Shown: in pieces, positions 27,047 through 36,179 of the stretch
How positions within the stretch are numbered: the stretch's first letter is position 1
How the letters are laid out: every line of letters begins with the position of its first letter
Assembly (NCBI GenBank): GCA_958295945.1
Contig: OY282386.1
Coordinates: 4,774,001 to 4,838,000 of the forward strand
Direction: 5' to 3'
DNA from: Candidatus Poribacteria bacterium
GTDB lineage: Bacteria > Poribacteria > WGA-4E > WGA-3G
DNA length: 64,000 bases
The notes under the pieces: generated by a model
What the model saw: the letters and a program-made list of their open reading frames with translations, nothing else
What the model was told of the DNA's origin: nothing
Databases searched by the model: none
Made by a program: the position numbers and the translations under genes

Positions 27047-28567
27047 TTACGCATACGCAAACCTTTCTACACGCCTCTCAAGTGGTTCCATTCCTTCAAG
27101 AATGCGTCTTAGAAGGTTGGCTTTTTCAGTTGCATAATCTGGGTTATCCCAATGGTTAATTCGTTCCGCTGGGTCATTTTCCAAATCATAGAGTTCGCCA
27201 TAAGGATGTCCGCAATACCAAGTTAATTTTCTCGTATCAGTTACAATCGTTTTAAGACGCAATCCATTTGGATCATCAACACATTCAATCAACAATGAAT
27301 CACGAACAGACTTCTGTTCTCCTGAGAGCAATGGCAGTGCGTCAACACCATCAGAATCCGTAGGAATTGGCAAACCCGCAGCAGCAAGGATTGTCGGCAC
27401 GATATCTACATGACTGAAAAGTGCTGCTGTGCATTGTCCCGATGGAATAGCTGCAGGGTACCGTATCAGAGTTGGAACACGGACAAGCTGCTCGTAATGG
27501 AAAGGACCTTTCATCCAAAGTCCGTGGTCTCCCAACAGTTCACCGTGGTCTGTGGTGAACACTACAAGTGTGTCTTCTCTTAATCCACGCTCATCCAGAC
27601 ATTTCAAGATACGTCCCATCTGTTGATCAATGATCTTCACCATATTGTAGTAATATGCTCTACCCAAACGTGCATCGTGCTCTGACACTTTACGAAAATC
27701 TGCACCACCACCTTGACCTGCCATAGCAAACTTACCGCGGATTTTGGATTTGCTAAGTTGTCCACATCTTGCTTCCATGAAATGAGGTGGTTTGTCATCC
27801 AACTCACCTTCAACGTAGTCTGGTAGTAGAACTTCTGAAGGATCAACACGTTCCGCAAATTCTGTTGGGACGCAGTGTGGATGATGTGGATCTTGAAACC
27901 CAACAGCCAATAGAAATGGTTGTTCTGTAGAATGCTCAATTAGAAAGTCAATTGTGCGATCTGCAGTCCACACGCTATTGTGGTATTTTAGAGGAATATT
28001 CCAATCATGTGCATCCCCACCAAACCCTGTTTCAGATAGTCGTCTTGCTTTGCTAAAACTTGCAAACTCATCTGCTGAAACTTGTGCACGCACCCATTCA
28101 CCGTAATGTCCTGCGATTCCATAAGTTGCATGACCGAGTGCCAACTCAATAGTTTCAAATCCGTAGTAAGGACCACTGAAATCAGGATAGCGTTCGGTGT
28201 TATTCCTTGTTTCCATTGAATGTTCTGGGGATGCACCAAAGGGTTGGAAGTGTGCTTTGCCAATATAGTGCGTACGATATCCTGCTTCTGACAACCGATG
28301 TGAGATCATCGGTTCATCTTCAGGCACATTCATCCCAACGTTCCATGCACCATGCCGACTGACATACTTGCCGGTAAAGATTGATGCACGGGCAGGTGTG
28401 CATACTGGATTCGTACAATATGCTCTCCCTAAACATGCACCCTCAGATGCAAATCTATCCAAATTGGGTGTATCAGTAAATGTTGAACCGTAGCAACTCA
28501 GCGTATCTGTGCGTTGCTGGTCGGTCGTGATGATAATGATATTTGGACGTTGTGTATTATTTGCCAT
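27047..28567 (-). CDS. Sulfatase (formylglycine type)
   Basis: 506-residue sulfatase. Metal-binding ITTDQQR, modification motif CTPAR at residues 56-60 with the formylglycine Cys, then GKAHFQP and VFTTDHGELLGDHGLW, typical of the arylsulfatase/choline-sulfatase branch. Like the one at 23646 it has no clear signal peptide. It is upstream-to-downstream collinear with the PD-(D/E)XK-like gene at 28583 (15-nt gap). Substrate unknown. Confidence 0.9.
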   Translation of the reverse strand: MANNTQRPNIIIITTDQQRTDTLSCYGSTFTDTPNLDRFASEGACLGRAYCTNPVCTPARASIFTGKYVSRHGAWNVGMNVPEDEPMISHRLSEAGYRTHYIGKAHFQPFGASPEHSMETRNNTERYPDFSGPYYGFETIELALGHATYGIAGHYGEWVRAQVSADEFASFSKARRLSETGFGGDAHDWNIPLKYHNSVWTADRTIDFLIEHSTEQPFLLAVGFQDPHHPHCVPTEFAERVDPSEVLLPDYVEGELDDKPPHFMEARCGQLSKSKIRGKFAMAGQGGGADFRKVSEHDARLGRAYYYNMVKIIDQQMGRILKCLDERGLREDTLVVFTTDHGELLGDHGLWMKGPFHYEQLVRVPTLIRYPAAIPSGQCTAALFSHVDIVPTILAAAGLPIPTDSDGVDALPLLSGEQKSVRDSLLIECVDDPNGLRLKTIVTDTRKLTWYCGHPYGELYDLENDPAERINHWDNPDYATEKANLLRRILEGMEPLERRVERFAYA

Positions 28568-28582
28568 TTGTCTTAAAGTCAG

Positions 28583-29188
28583 TTATCCTATCTGCTCTTG
28601 AATTGCTCTAAACACTGAATCCATAGCCCCAAATAGAATAGGTAGATTATCCAAACTATAATTTGCACTGTTCCGTGTATATACATCCCCTGCAAGTCGT
28701 CCAAATTGCCACAGAATTCCATCTGTGACAATGCCGTAGACAGGAAAATCAGGATCGCCATTTATCCTTTGTGCTGCTACTAATTCTGCAAGGCACTGTC
28801 CCCATCCTAATTCAAAGTCATTCTTTTTTGCCTCAACTAACATTACCATAGGTGAACCTAAAACAGTCAAGCCTAATTCAGATCTCGTGGCAATAAGATA
28901 ATCTGGAGTCCCATTCAAAATATCATCATATTTTATAGATTTCCTAACCCACAAACCGTAGTTTTCGGCATAATCTTTATATACTTCTTTTAATATTGGA
29001 AAAATAACTATCTCACATCTTGATCCTTCAGATTCAAAAACATCAATATACTTTTTACTAAATTCAAACTCACTTATGAATTGTTCAGATGGTTCTCTAT
29101 CCTCTACAAAAAAAATATTGTCATTCTCGTACTTGATTTTGAATTTTTCTTGTACATCCGATATGGTCTTAAAATCACTAAATGCCAT
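28583..29188 (-). CDS. Putative PD-(D/E)XK nuclease-like protein, paralogue of 18250
   Basis: 201 residues. PDYLIATRSELGL, then MVMLVEAKKNDFELGWGQCLAELVAAQ, matches the same Asp...E-x-K plus Q-x-AEMVAAQ-like helix as the protein at 18250 and the C-terminal GIVTDGILWQFGRL resembles its GATTSGTEWRFLKL. ATG 29188 is chosen because GGAGG lies 8 nt upstream; the TTG at 29206 has no better signal. Function is unknown: a nuclease fold is likely, activity is not shown. Confidence 0.6.
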   Translation of the reverse strand: MAFSDFKTISDVQEKFKIKYENDNIFFVEDREPSEQFISEFEFSKKYIDVFESEGSRCEIVIFPILKEVYKDYAENYGLWVRKSIKYDDILNGTPDYLIATRSELGLTVLGSPMVMLVEAKKNDFELGWGQCLAELVAAQRINGDPDFPVYGIVTDGILWQFGRLAGDVYTRNSANYSLDNLPILFGAMDSVFRAIQEQIG

Positions 29189-29242
29189 GGATACTTCCTC
29201 CTTCAATTCAATGTATTACGCTTGTTCTATATTTATTCTTCA

Positions 29243-30064
29243 TTATGTGCAAAATGGTTTCAAATAGGTGTAACTCTGTTCAGCGGCATCTTCTGGTTCC
29301 ATTATTTCTCTGAATGCTTGATGTACTGTAACATAACCGTCATAGTCAATTGCTTCTAAGCCACGAAACACTAATGGATAATCAATACCACCTTCGTCTT
29401 GTAAACGGATAGGGTCGTGCGGAACATTGCCGTGAATCCAAGTGTAAAGCACAGTCTTCCCTTCTGGTCTGCGTATATGGTTCTGAAGATAAACATTGAA
29501 AAGATAAGGTGAAAACCGCTTCAACGTTTCAACACCATATTCTTGTCCACAAAGGTCAAGATTAGCAGGTTCATAGATAATACCGAAGTTGTCTCTTCCA
29601 ACGCGTTTTAGCACATCAATTGATCCTGCTACCGTTTCAAATAGACTCTGCGTATGCGACTGATGTGCAAGTCGGATGCCACGTTCTGCTGCTTCATCAG
29701 ATGCGCGTTGTACCCAAACAATGTCTTCCTCAAGTTTCATTGCAATTCGGATTAAGTCTGATCCAAGAAGTTCGGTTAGATCAAGATACGGTGTTATATT
29801 GCGAAGTCCATCGGGTCCCTGTTCGTTGTTTAGTGGAACTGGAAAATCTCCTGTAATCATAGAGATCGTTAAGTTGTGTTTATCTGCTTGTTTGCGTGCT
29901 GCAGTGATTTGCTCCAAAGGTGAGTGTATACCGACCTGTGATGCACGCATACACATCGCTTCGTAGCCGAGATTTGCTGCGAGTTCTGTTAGTTGTGCAA
30001 AGGTATGTGTGGCATCTTTCTTTGATGCGTTTTCTGCAACACGGACAGAAAGTGATAGTTTCAT
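29243..30064 (-). CDS. Sugar phosphate isomerase/epimerase (xylose-isomerase-like TIM barrel)
   Basis: 273 residues of the AP_endonuc_2/IolE-type barrel: MKLSLSVRVA start, CMRASQVG, HNLTISMITGDFP, GIRLAHQSHTQSL, NFGIIYEPANLDLCG and GYVTVHQAF. Candidate metal ligands are the E of IYEPAN, the H in QNHIRR and the H of VHQ. Likely cytosolic sugar or polyol isomerase. The substrate is unknown. Confidence 0.8.
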   Translation of the reverse strand: MKLSLSVRVAENASKKDATHTFAQLTELAANLGYEAMCMRASQVGIHSPLEQITAARKQADKHNLTISMITGDFPVPLNNEQGPDGLRNITPYLDLTELLGSDLIRIAMKLEEDIVWVQRASDEAAERGIRLAHQSHTQSLFETVAGSIDVLKRVGRDNFGIIYEPANLDLCGQEYGVETLKRFSPYLFNVYLQNHIRRPEGKTVLYTWIHGNVPHDPIRLQDEGGIDYPLVFRGLEAIDYDGYVTVHQAFREIMEPEDAAEQSYTYLKPFCT

Positions 30065-30110
30065 GTATTCCTATCTCCGATGATGAGCTCTGTGTAATTC
30101 CAACTCTATA

Positions 30111-30959
30111 CTATATTAGTATGTCTGCAATTGAAAGTGCCATCAATACTAAACTGATCATACCATTCAATGTGAAAAATGCGAGATTGACACGAGACAA
30201 GTCATTGGGTTTGACGACGGCATGTTCATAGATAAATATACAAACGACTATTCCGACGCCGATATAGTAAAACACACCTAACTCCGTGAGGAGAGGTATG
30301 CAAAACAGTAGTCCAACAGCAATTATGTGTAGTGCAGATGAAAGCCATAGTGCCCAACGGATTCCTATTCGTGCGGGTATTGAATGTAATCCGTGCTTTT
30401 TGTCAAAATTGACATCTTGGCAAGCATAGATGATGTCAAATCCCGCAGTCCAAAGCAACACAACACAACAGAGCACAATTGGTGTCAAATCAAATGGTCC
30501 TTTAACTGCAATCCACGCGCCGACCGGCGAAATTGAAAGCGCGAGTCCTAACCAAAAATGTGATAGTGAAGTAAATCTTTTCGTATAAGAATATCCCATA
30601 ATCACTGCAAGTGCAACGGGGGACAATCTAAATGCAAGCCGATTCAGCCGCCAAGCAGCTACCACCAACAAACCTGCAGAAATGAGCGTAAATACCCATA
30701 CCGCTGCTTTCGTGATTATTCCTGCTGGTATCGCACGCATGGCAGTTCTCGGATTTTCGCTGTCAATTTCTGCATCAGCAAGACGGTTGAAAGCCATTGC
30801 ACAACTACGTGCTCCAACCATCGCAACAAGAATCCATCCGAGTTTTGAATACTCCGGAATGCCTCCCGATGCTATAAACGCACTCATAATTGCAAACGGT
30901 AATGCAAATACAGTGTGTTCAAATTTGATCATCTCAAGGATAATTCTTAGTTTTTTCAT
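30111..30959 (-). CDS. UbiA-family prenyltransferase (MqnP-like)
   Basis: About 282 residues, eight or so membrane segments. First Asp-rich motif NRLADAEID and second D-x-x-Y-x-x-x-D in DIIYACQDVNFDKKHG are the prenyl-diphosphate/Mg sites of the 4-hydroxybenzoate polyprenyltransferase family; the start KFEHTVFALPFA is typical of MqnP of the futalosine menaquinone route. It lies 7 nt from ubiX and the two plus the LarA-like gene form one minus-strand run. Attaches a polyprenyl chain to an aromatic quinone precursor; MqnP vs UbiA cannot be settled here. Confidence 0.85.
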   Translation of the reverse strand: MKKLRIILEMIKFEHTVFALPFAIMSAFIASGGIPEYSKLGWILVAMVGARSCAMAFNRLADAEIDSENPRTAMRAIPAGIITKAAVWVFTLISAGLLVVAAWRLNRLAFRLSPVALAVIMGYSYTKRFTSLSHFWLGLALSISPVGAWIAVKGPFDLTPIVLCCVVLLWTAGFDIIYACQDVNFDKKHGLHSIPARIGIRWALWLSSALHIIAVGLLFCIPLLTELGVFYYIGVGIVVCIFIYEHAVVKPNDLSRVNLAFFTLNGMISLVLMALSIADILI

Positions 30960-30966
30960 CAACGAC

Positions 30967-31557
30967 CTATTCTTTCCACCGTTGGGTTAAACCAGACTCA
31001 ATACCGAATTGGTCTAAGATTTTCGTTACAACAAAGTTTATCTGGTCATCAACAGTTTTTGGGAAGTGATAAAACCCTGGCATTGCTGGCAGGACACACA
31101 CGCCAACACGTGACAACTTGAGCATGTTTTCAAGGTGGATGGAGCTGAGTGGGGTTTCGCGAGGCACTATAACAAGCTTCCTTCGTTCTTTGATACAGAC
31201 ATCTGCAGCACGATGGATAAGATTGCGTGAAATCCCTGCAGCGATTGAGGCAACTGTACCCATACTGCACGGCACAACAATCATTCCTTCTGTGCGAAAA
31301 GAACCACTTGCAATGGATGCACCAATATCAGATTCATGATGGTAGACAATGTTATCCGAAGTAGAATCAATAAGCGATTCTAACTTAAAGTTTTCAATGT
31401 CAATGTCAATCTTCAGTTCTTCCCACAATGCACGTGCACCAGACTTAGAGATAGTCAGATGCACTTCTAAATCTGTGCTATCTGAAAGGACTTCAAGAAG
31501 ACGCACACCATACACCACTGCACTTGCGCCTGTGATACCTACAATCAATCGCTTCAA
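30967..31557 (-). CDS. ubiX: UbiX-type flavin prenyltransferase
   Basis: 196 residues beginning KRLIVGITGASAVVYGVRLLE, in parts, with the flavin-binding GASG-like motif and VPCSMGTVASIAAGISRNLIHRAADV. Makes prenylated FMN for UbiD-type decarboxylases in quinone synthesis. TTG start directly abuts the stop of the upstream gene. Next to a UbiA-like gene, as in many menaquinone/ubiquinone clusters; a UbiD partner is not in the window. Confidence 0.88.
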   Translation of the reverse strand: MKRLIVGITGASAVVYGVRLLEVLSDSTDLEVHLTISKSGARALWEELKIDIDIENFKLESLIDSTSDNIVYHHESDIGASIASGSFRTEGMIVVPCSMGTVASIAAGISRNLIHRAADVCIKERRKLVIVPRETPLSSIHLENMLKLSRVGVCVLPAMPGFYHFPKTVDDQINFVVTKILDQFGIESGLTQRWKE

Positions 31558-32838
31558 TTAGTGCCTCTCCAAAGCAAATGGCAACAGATTACCACTTTCA
31601 TTAAATTCCAAAGGTTGTAATTCACCGACTACCTCAAGATTTGAATGTAGCTTTGCATCTTGTAATAGTGCTTCAGATAGATCAAGTTCAGTTAATCTTA
31701 ATGTACTCTCAATCCGGACGACTCGTGCATTCTCAGGCTTTGTCAAACCGATGGTGTTAAGTGCAACTTCAATAGCTTCTTGATCCGTATCGTAGTAGAA
31801 TGGTATCTTTGACTTTTGTGGACCGAGTGCTGTTATACCATTCATATACGTTGCATGTCGGTCAATTTTATCCACAAGACGAGTTGTCGTAAAATCTGCA
31901 AGTCCGATACCTGTTGCGTTACCATCACTCTCCTCAGTCAGATCACGGACGAATATGCGTAATATAGCTGGTTTAAGCGGTTCAGGTTCAAAATTCTGCA
32001 TCATCCTACCAATAACATTCGTATCCATGCCTGTTCCACTGATGTTTTTTCCAGTCCAGTCTATAATAAGTAAATCCAATTCATCAAAAGGTAATTTACC
32101 CATCATAGATTTTGATGCAACAAGTAGTTCACGTTCCGTTTGTAGAAGTCTGGCAGCAGGAATAGCAACAACCTTAGCAGTATCTTCATGTGCATTTTCA
32201 ATGAGTCCAACACCGAATGCAATTTTCCCTGTGTCAAGGATAAAACCACCAACAGCAGTGATAACATGTTCAAAACCGTATTGGAAAAAAGCACGGTGAT
32301 AGTAGTTTGCTCCCTGCTGTTTTCCCAGACCGATGACCATCATTTTCATCAGCCCACTTTCAATAGAACCGTTGAAATCAGTATGTGCTTTTATACGGTT
32401 GATCGGCACAATATGGTCTGCTTGCGCTGCATACTTATCCATGAAAACAGGCAGATCGTCTGATCCTGCTTGTGGTAATTTGCCAAGTTTCACGACCTCC
32501 ATTGACGCTTTGACTGGTGCACCGACTGTCTCTTCAGTAATACCGTAATGTTCTAATACGGTACGTTGTCCTTCTGCAGTTGCACCACCGTGGCTCCCCA
32601 TCGCTGGAACGACAAAGGGTCTTGCACCGATCTTCTTGAGATAATCAACGATTGCCTTCACTGCTGTTGCAATGTTTGCAACACCCCGACTCCCTGCAGT
32701 TAATGCAACGGTATCACCTGGTTTTATAATAGATGTGGTTACAATACTCTCTAATTCCGCGCGTATAGCTGCAGGTAGATCGGTGAGTACGGGTGCGTCA
32801 AAATGTTGATTGACTCGGACCATTTTGGGTAGTGCCAT
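31558..32838 (-). CDS. LarA-like (DUF2088) protein
   Basis: About 426 residues. The N-terminal domain TVALTAGSRGVANI ... VVPAMGSHGGATAEGQR is the DUF2088/LarA catalytic-domain pattern; HTDFNGSIESGLMKMMVIGLGK follows and resembles the C-terminal LarA half. LarA enzymes racemise 2-hydroxy acids using a nickel-pincer cofactor; lack of obvious LarB/C/E genes nearby means a related dehydrogenase or hydrolase role is as likely. ATG 32838 is chosen over 32856 because AGAGGA sits ~10 nt upstream. It begins the run with ubiX and the prenyltransferase. Confidence 0.72.
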   Translation of the reverse strand: MALPKMVRVNQHFDAPVLTDLPAAIRAELESIVTTSIIKPGDTVALTAGSRGVANIATAVKAIVDYLKKIGARPFVVPAMGSHGGATAEGQRTVLEHYGITEETVGAPVKASMEVVKLGKLPQAGSDDLPVFMDKYAAQADHIVPINRIKAHTDFNGSIESGLMKMMVIGLGKQQGANYYHRAFFQYGFEHVITAVGGFILDTGKIAFGVGLIENAHEDTAKVVAIPAARLLQTERELLVASKSMMGKLPFDELDLLIIDWTGKNISGTGMDTNVIGRMMQNFEPEPLKPAILRIFVRDLTEESDGNATGIGLADFTTTRLVDKIDRHATYMNGITALGPQKSKIPFYYDTDQEAIEVALNTIGLTKPENARVVRIESTLRLTELDLSEALLQDAKLHSNLEVVGELQPLEFNESGNLLPFALERH

Positions 32839-32921
32839 TCTTTTCCATCCTCTCATAATGACTTTTAGCGTATTTTATCAAATATTTATGAGAATTGCAA
32901 GTTTATTCGCATTTATGGGTG

Positions 32922-33240
32922 TGTAAAGTTTTTGTCACCGTAGACGTCAATTCAAGTGCAAAACCTGTAATCTATTGTAGGGCCAAATCAAGAAATCAAC
33001 GGTATGAACGCCTGTAGACGTTCCCCGGGTATGAACGCCATTGGACGAATACGCGTTTGGTATTCGCCATGATTCCCCGTGTGGCATTTGTCGGGTATGA
33101 ATGCGCTTGGACGAATACGCGTTTGGTATTCCCCGGGTCTCTGTGCCCCGCCATTCCTTGTCCTGTAAAGCAACGGTCTGGCACAGAGACCCGCCCCTAC
33201 AATTCATGGTGAGAAGTTAGTGACAGAATCTTTACACAGG
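32922..33240. repeat. Composite interspersed repeat, inverted copy of 10.5-10.96 kb
   Basis: Begins with TGTGTAAAGTTTTTGTCACCGTAGACGTCAATTCAAGTG (in two parts), the reverse complement of the end of the 10500-10955 element. It then carries two tandem TATGAA(C/T)GC...GGACGAATACGCGTTTGG units and a CACAGAGACCCG / GGGTCTCTGTG inverted pair. No gene. Confidence 0.8.
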
Positions 33241-33339
33241 TAAAAAATTTTAATGTTATGATTTCATTGTGCTGTTTGATTGACAGTAGCTGAAGGATTC
33301 ATGAATTCTGCGTGTCATTTGAGAATACATTCCCTGTGA

Positions 33340-33815
33340 TTTCCTTCTAATGTTATGGAAATTGTGCTTGTCAAAACTGTACAGAAATTGTACATTATTT
33401 CGTACAATTGTACAGTTTTTTTAAGTGCTTTCAGAGCAGTTCCCATAAGGGTTAGCATAGGATTGATAAAAAAGTAAAAAAAAATTATTTTGTACATTTT
33501 CACTATTCGTCTTTTGTCGTGTGAAATCGGTTGACTGAGCATGACACTTGTCTAGCATTTTGCAAATGCAAGAAAGAATGTTTCTAAATATCAAAAGAGA
33601 GGCGATGCATAAGGGGTTGACGTTTATGTGAATGACATTCATATTGAATTTGTGTGAGTTCTCACTTATCCATAATGTGTTTCTATATAATGAAAAGATT
33701 GCTTGTAGGTTAATCTTTATCCTTTGATGTTTTGTATTCATTATTTTGTTCCTTATTTAACACGGTGTATGTGACGTATAGTATAACACAATATAATTAC
33801 TTAAGTCAAGTTATT
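33340..33815 (-). repeat. Promoter plus short-ORF repeat unit, copy B
   Basis: Minus-strand unit homologous to 42641-42930. It has TTGACT and TATACT 18 bp apart (33809-33804 and 33785-33780), then AATAAGGAACAAAATAATG and a 106-codon frame starting at 33741. The tail holds TGTACAATTGTACG and further GTAC motifs. The frame is disrupted relative to the other copies, so whether it makes protein is unclear. Confidence 0.7.
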
Positions 33816-33989
33816 ATTTACAATTTTTAACATTTCTTATATTATTTTTCAGTTTATTGGAAAACATGTATATTTTCTCGGATATTGAGTATAATGCCGG
33901 AAACTTTACAGACCCTCTTCTAATCAGGTTAATTTAGTTTTAATGAATTATCTACATGAGGATTGACTGAAGGTTATTACCAAAAACAG

Positions 33990-34340
33990 TATGTGCGGTT
34001 TCCTAACCGAACCGTAGGTGTCAATTTAGTGGAAAATTACGTTTAAACAACTCGGTATTCGTAGGCGCGCTTTGTAAGTGCGCTGGATCCTAGAAACCTA
34101 ACTGACTAACTAACAGGCATGTTTGTTGGTTCAGATAATCCCCTTTCATTTCACAGATATGTCCAGCGCGCTTACAAAGCGCGCCTACAGCGGGTTGTGG
34201 TTGCTAAATTGACGCCTATAGTGCGATTTCCTAACCGAACCTACCCCGGTACTGGATGAACGGTAAATTGATAGCTTGCGCGCTTACAAAGCGCGCCTAC
34301 AATTCATGGTAAGAAGTTAGTGATAAAATCCTTACACACC
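33990..34340. repeat. Large inverted repeat with GCGCGC palindromes
   Basis: Left arm GCGGTTTCCTAACCGAACC and GTAGGTGTCAATTTAG then TCGTAGGCGCGCTTTGTAAG; right arm CTTACAAAGCGCGCCTAC and TAAATTGACGCCTATAG then GATTTCCTAACCGAACC in mirror order. A further GCGCGCTTACAAAGCGCGCC follows at 34280. The end matches the end of 32922-33240 (AGAAGTTAGTGA). 33816-34430 has no gene. Confidence 0.75.
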
Positions 34341-34430
34341 AGTTTGCCAAATTACACTGCATCCTTTGAACAATCATGTTATAATAGAGAAATAGCACTT
34401 CAGATTAGTCAATAAAAAGAGGATGACGCT

Positions 34431-34769
34431 ATGAACACAGAACAACATGATGCAGTCATCGCTGCAGAACATGATGCAAACACGGATTTGAACAAACTGG
34501 TGTGGTTATGTGCCGGATTCTTTGGTAATATTATAGGTGTTCTTGTAGCATACATTTATCAATCAACTCCACCATTGACAAGGTTGTATGAAAAATCCGA
34601 AGAATATAAAATGTATTATAACGATACCTATAAAGAGAAGTTGCGAAGTGGACAGTTGACTTATGCATTGATCGGTATTGCAATACTCGTCGGCGTATAT
34701 GTTCTTCTCTTTGCTGCAATTCTAATAATGCAATTCTCAATCTTAAATATATTTAACAGATTCCCTTAA
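34431..34769 (+). CDS. Small two-helix membrane protein
   Basis: 112 residues with two membrane segments: WLCAGFFGNIIGVLVAYIY (~30-48) and LIGIAILVGVYVLLFAAIL (~82-100), joined by a charged loop. RBS GAGG before the ATG. It is the first gene before the LolA-like/ABC group, separated from the next by 27 nt, and could belong to that operon. No family is recognised. Confidence 0.7.
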   Translation: MNTEQHDAVIAAEHDANTDLNKLVWLCAGFFGNIIGVLVAYIYQSTPPLTRLYEKSEEYKMYYNDTYKEKLRSGQLTYALIGIAILVGVYVLLFAAILIMQFSILNIFNRFP

Positions 34770-34796
34770 TTTTCTTTAGAGTAAGGAATTCAGAGC

Positions 34797-35591
34797 ATGC
34801 GAAAAACAACATCTATACAAAGAATAATCGTTAAAGGTACTATCATCAGTTTCTTGTTGATAGTATATACGGCTTTTTTGATAGTTCCTACAAGCCAATC
34901 ATCAGATACCGAAGTTGAAGAGATTCTAAAGCATATAGATCAACTCTACCGAAGCGATACAAGTCATACAGAAATGGAGATGCAAATTGTCACACCGAAT
35001 TGGGAACGGACACTGGCAATGACTGTGTGGACAAAAGGAACAGATAAGACATTTATACGGATTACCGCACCGAAAAAGGAAAAGGATGTCACGACACTCA
35101 GAATCGGTAAAGAGATGTGGAACTATCTACCAAAAGTCAACAAGATATTCAAGATTTCACCGTCAATGATGATGGGGTCATGGATGGGTTCTGATTTCAC
35201 CAATGACGACCTTGTGAGAGAGTCTTCATTGATCAACGACTATACATATCAACTGATTGCACCTGAAAATGCATCTCCTGACCAAATTTACATTGAGTTA
35301 ACTCCCAAGGAAGACTCTCCTATTGTATGGGGAAAGGTCGTTACTGCAGTTAGGAAAGATGATCATATCCCTGTGTGGCAACATTTCTTTGATGAAAAAG
35401 ACAGATTGATGAGAGTTCTAAATTTTAAAGATATAAAATCATTCGGTGGAAAAACTATACCATCTGTAATGGAAATGATCCCGCAGAACAAAGAGGGACA
35501 CAAAACGGTGGTAAGGTTTTTGAAGGCTGATTATGACTCTGAAATTGATGATAAGATCTTCTCACGCAGAAATCTCCAGAAAAGGAAATAA
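34797..35591 (+). CDS. LolA-like outer-membrane lipoprotein-sorting protein
   Basis: 264 residues. After a signal/anchor segment it shows the DUF4292/LolA-like pattern: EVEEILKHIDQLYR, TLAMTVWTKGTDKTFIRI, RIGKEMWNYLPKVNKIFKISPSMMMGSWMGSDFTNDDL in parts, and FLKADYDSEIDDKIFSRRNLQK. Such proteins bind lipid or lipoprotein in the periplasm. It is followed within one run by an OM-like protein, an FG-GAP lipoprotein, two FtsX-type permeases, an ATPase and a barrel protein, which supports a role in envelope traffic. Confidence 0.82.
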   Translation: MRKTTSIQRIIVKGTIISFLLIVYTAFLIVPTSQSSDTEVEEILKHIDQLYRSDTSHTEMEMQIVTPNWERTLAMTVWTKGTDKTFIRITAPKKEKDVTTLRIGKEMWNYLPKVNKIFKISPSMMMGSWMGSDFTNDDLVRESSLINDYTYQLIAPENASPDQIYIELTPKEDSPIVWGKVVTAVRKDDHIPVWQHFFDEKDRLMRVLNFKDIKSFGGKTIPSVMEMIPQNKEGHKTVVRFLKADYDSEIDDKIFSRRNLQKRK

Positions 35592-35597
35592 ACAAAG

Positions 35598-36179
35598 TTG
35601 AAAATAATTTGTAAAATACGAAAATATAGTTGTGGCCTATCGCAAAAATTTAGTAATAGTTTATATCTATGCCTAATCTGTCTTTTATTAGGTTTGATTT
35701 ACAATGCTTCAGTCCATGCACAATCAACAGAACTTACAAAAAGCTTTGGAATAGGTTCACAAGGTGCGACACCAGCCTTTGGTGGAATCAGTTTCAAATA
35801 TAATGGACTTGCACCTGTCTACCTACAAACCGTTGGTCGTTTCATACTCATTGAAGACTATGCTGATCACATGTTGGGTTGTGGTGTGTCGTATGCCATC
35901 TATGAACATATTGGTAAGTGGAACCAAGCACGACTCTATTTTTCTTTAGAAGGTGGATGGCGTTTCCATAAAGAAACTGATGACGACAATAATATTTTTG
36001 AAAATACTACGCTCGCGGCTGGTATCTCATTCGGTGGAGAACTCGTTTTTTCACTTGGGGGTATTCCACTCGGACTGAATCTTGGAATCGGACAAGGGTT
36101 TGGAAGAGAATATAACGGTTCTGAATCTAAAGGTGTTGCAGGAGTTTATGTAGGGGCTGGAATACATGCATATTTTTAG
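35598..36179 (+). CDS. Exported small outer-membrane-like protein
   Basis: 193 residues with a signal peptide (LCLICLLLGLIYNASVHA). The mature part is glycine-rich with alternating aromatic strands (GISFGGELVFSLGGIPLGLNLGIGQGFG in parts, ending GAGIHAYF with a C-terminal aromatic), the pattern of an eight-stranded porin-like barrel. TTG start with AAGGAA upstream. It overlaps the next gene by 14 nt, so the operon is tightly coupled. Function unknown. Confidence 0.65.
   Translation: MKIICKIRKYSCGLSQKFSNSLYLCLICLLLGLIYNASVHAQSTELTKSFGIGSQGATPAFGGISFKYNGLAPVYLQTVGRFILIEDYADHMLGCGVSYAIYEHIGKWNQARLYFSLEGGWRFHKETDDDNNIFENTTLAAGISFGGELVFSLGGIPLGLNLGIGQGFGREYNGSESKGVAGVYVGAGIHAYF

Noticed and set aside
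32947-33207. Overlapping minus-strand frames of 60-86 codons
   Set aside because: They translate repeat units (repeated PNAYSS / FIP segments) rather than a protein; the DNA is the inverted copy of a repeat.
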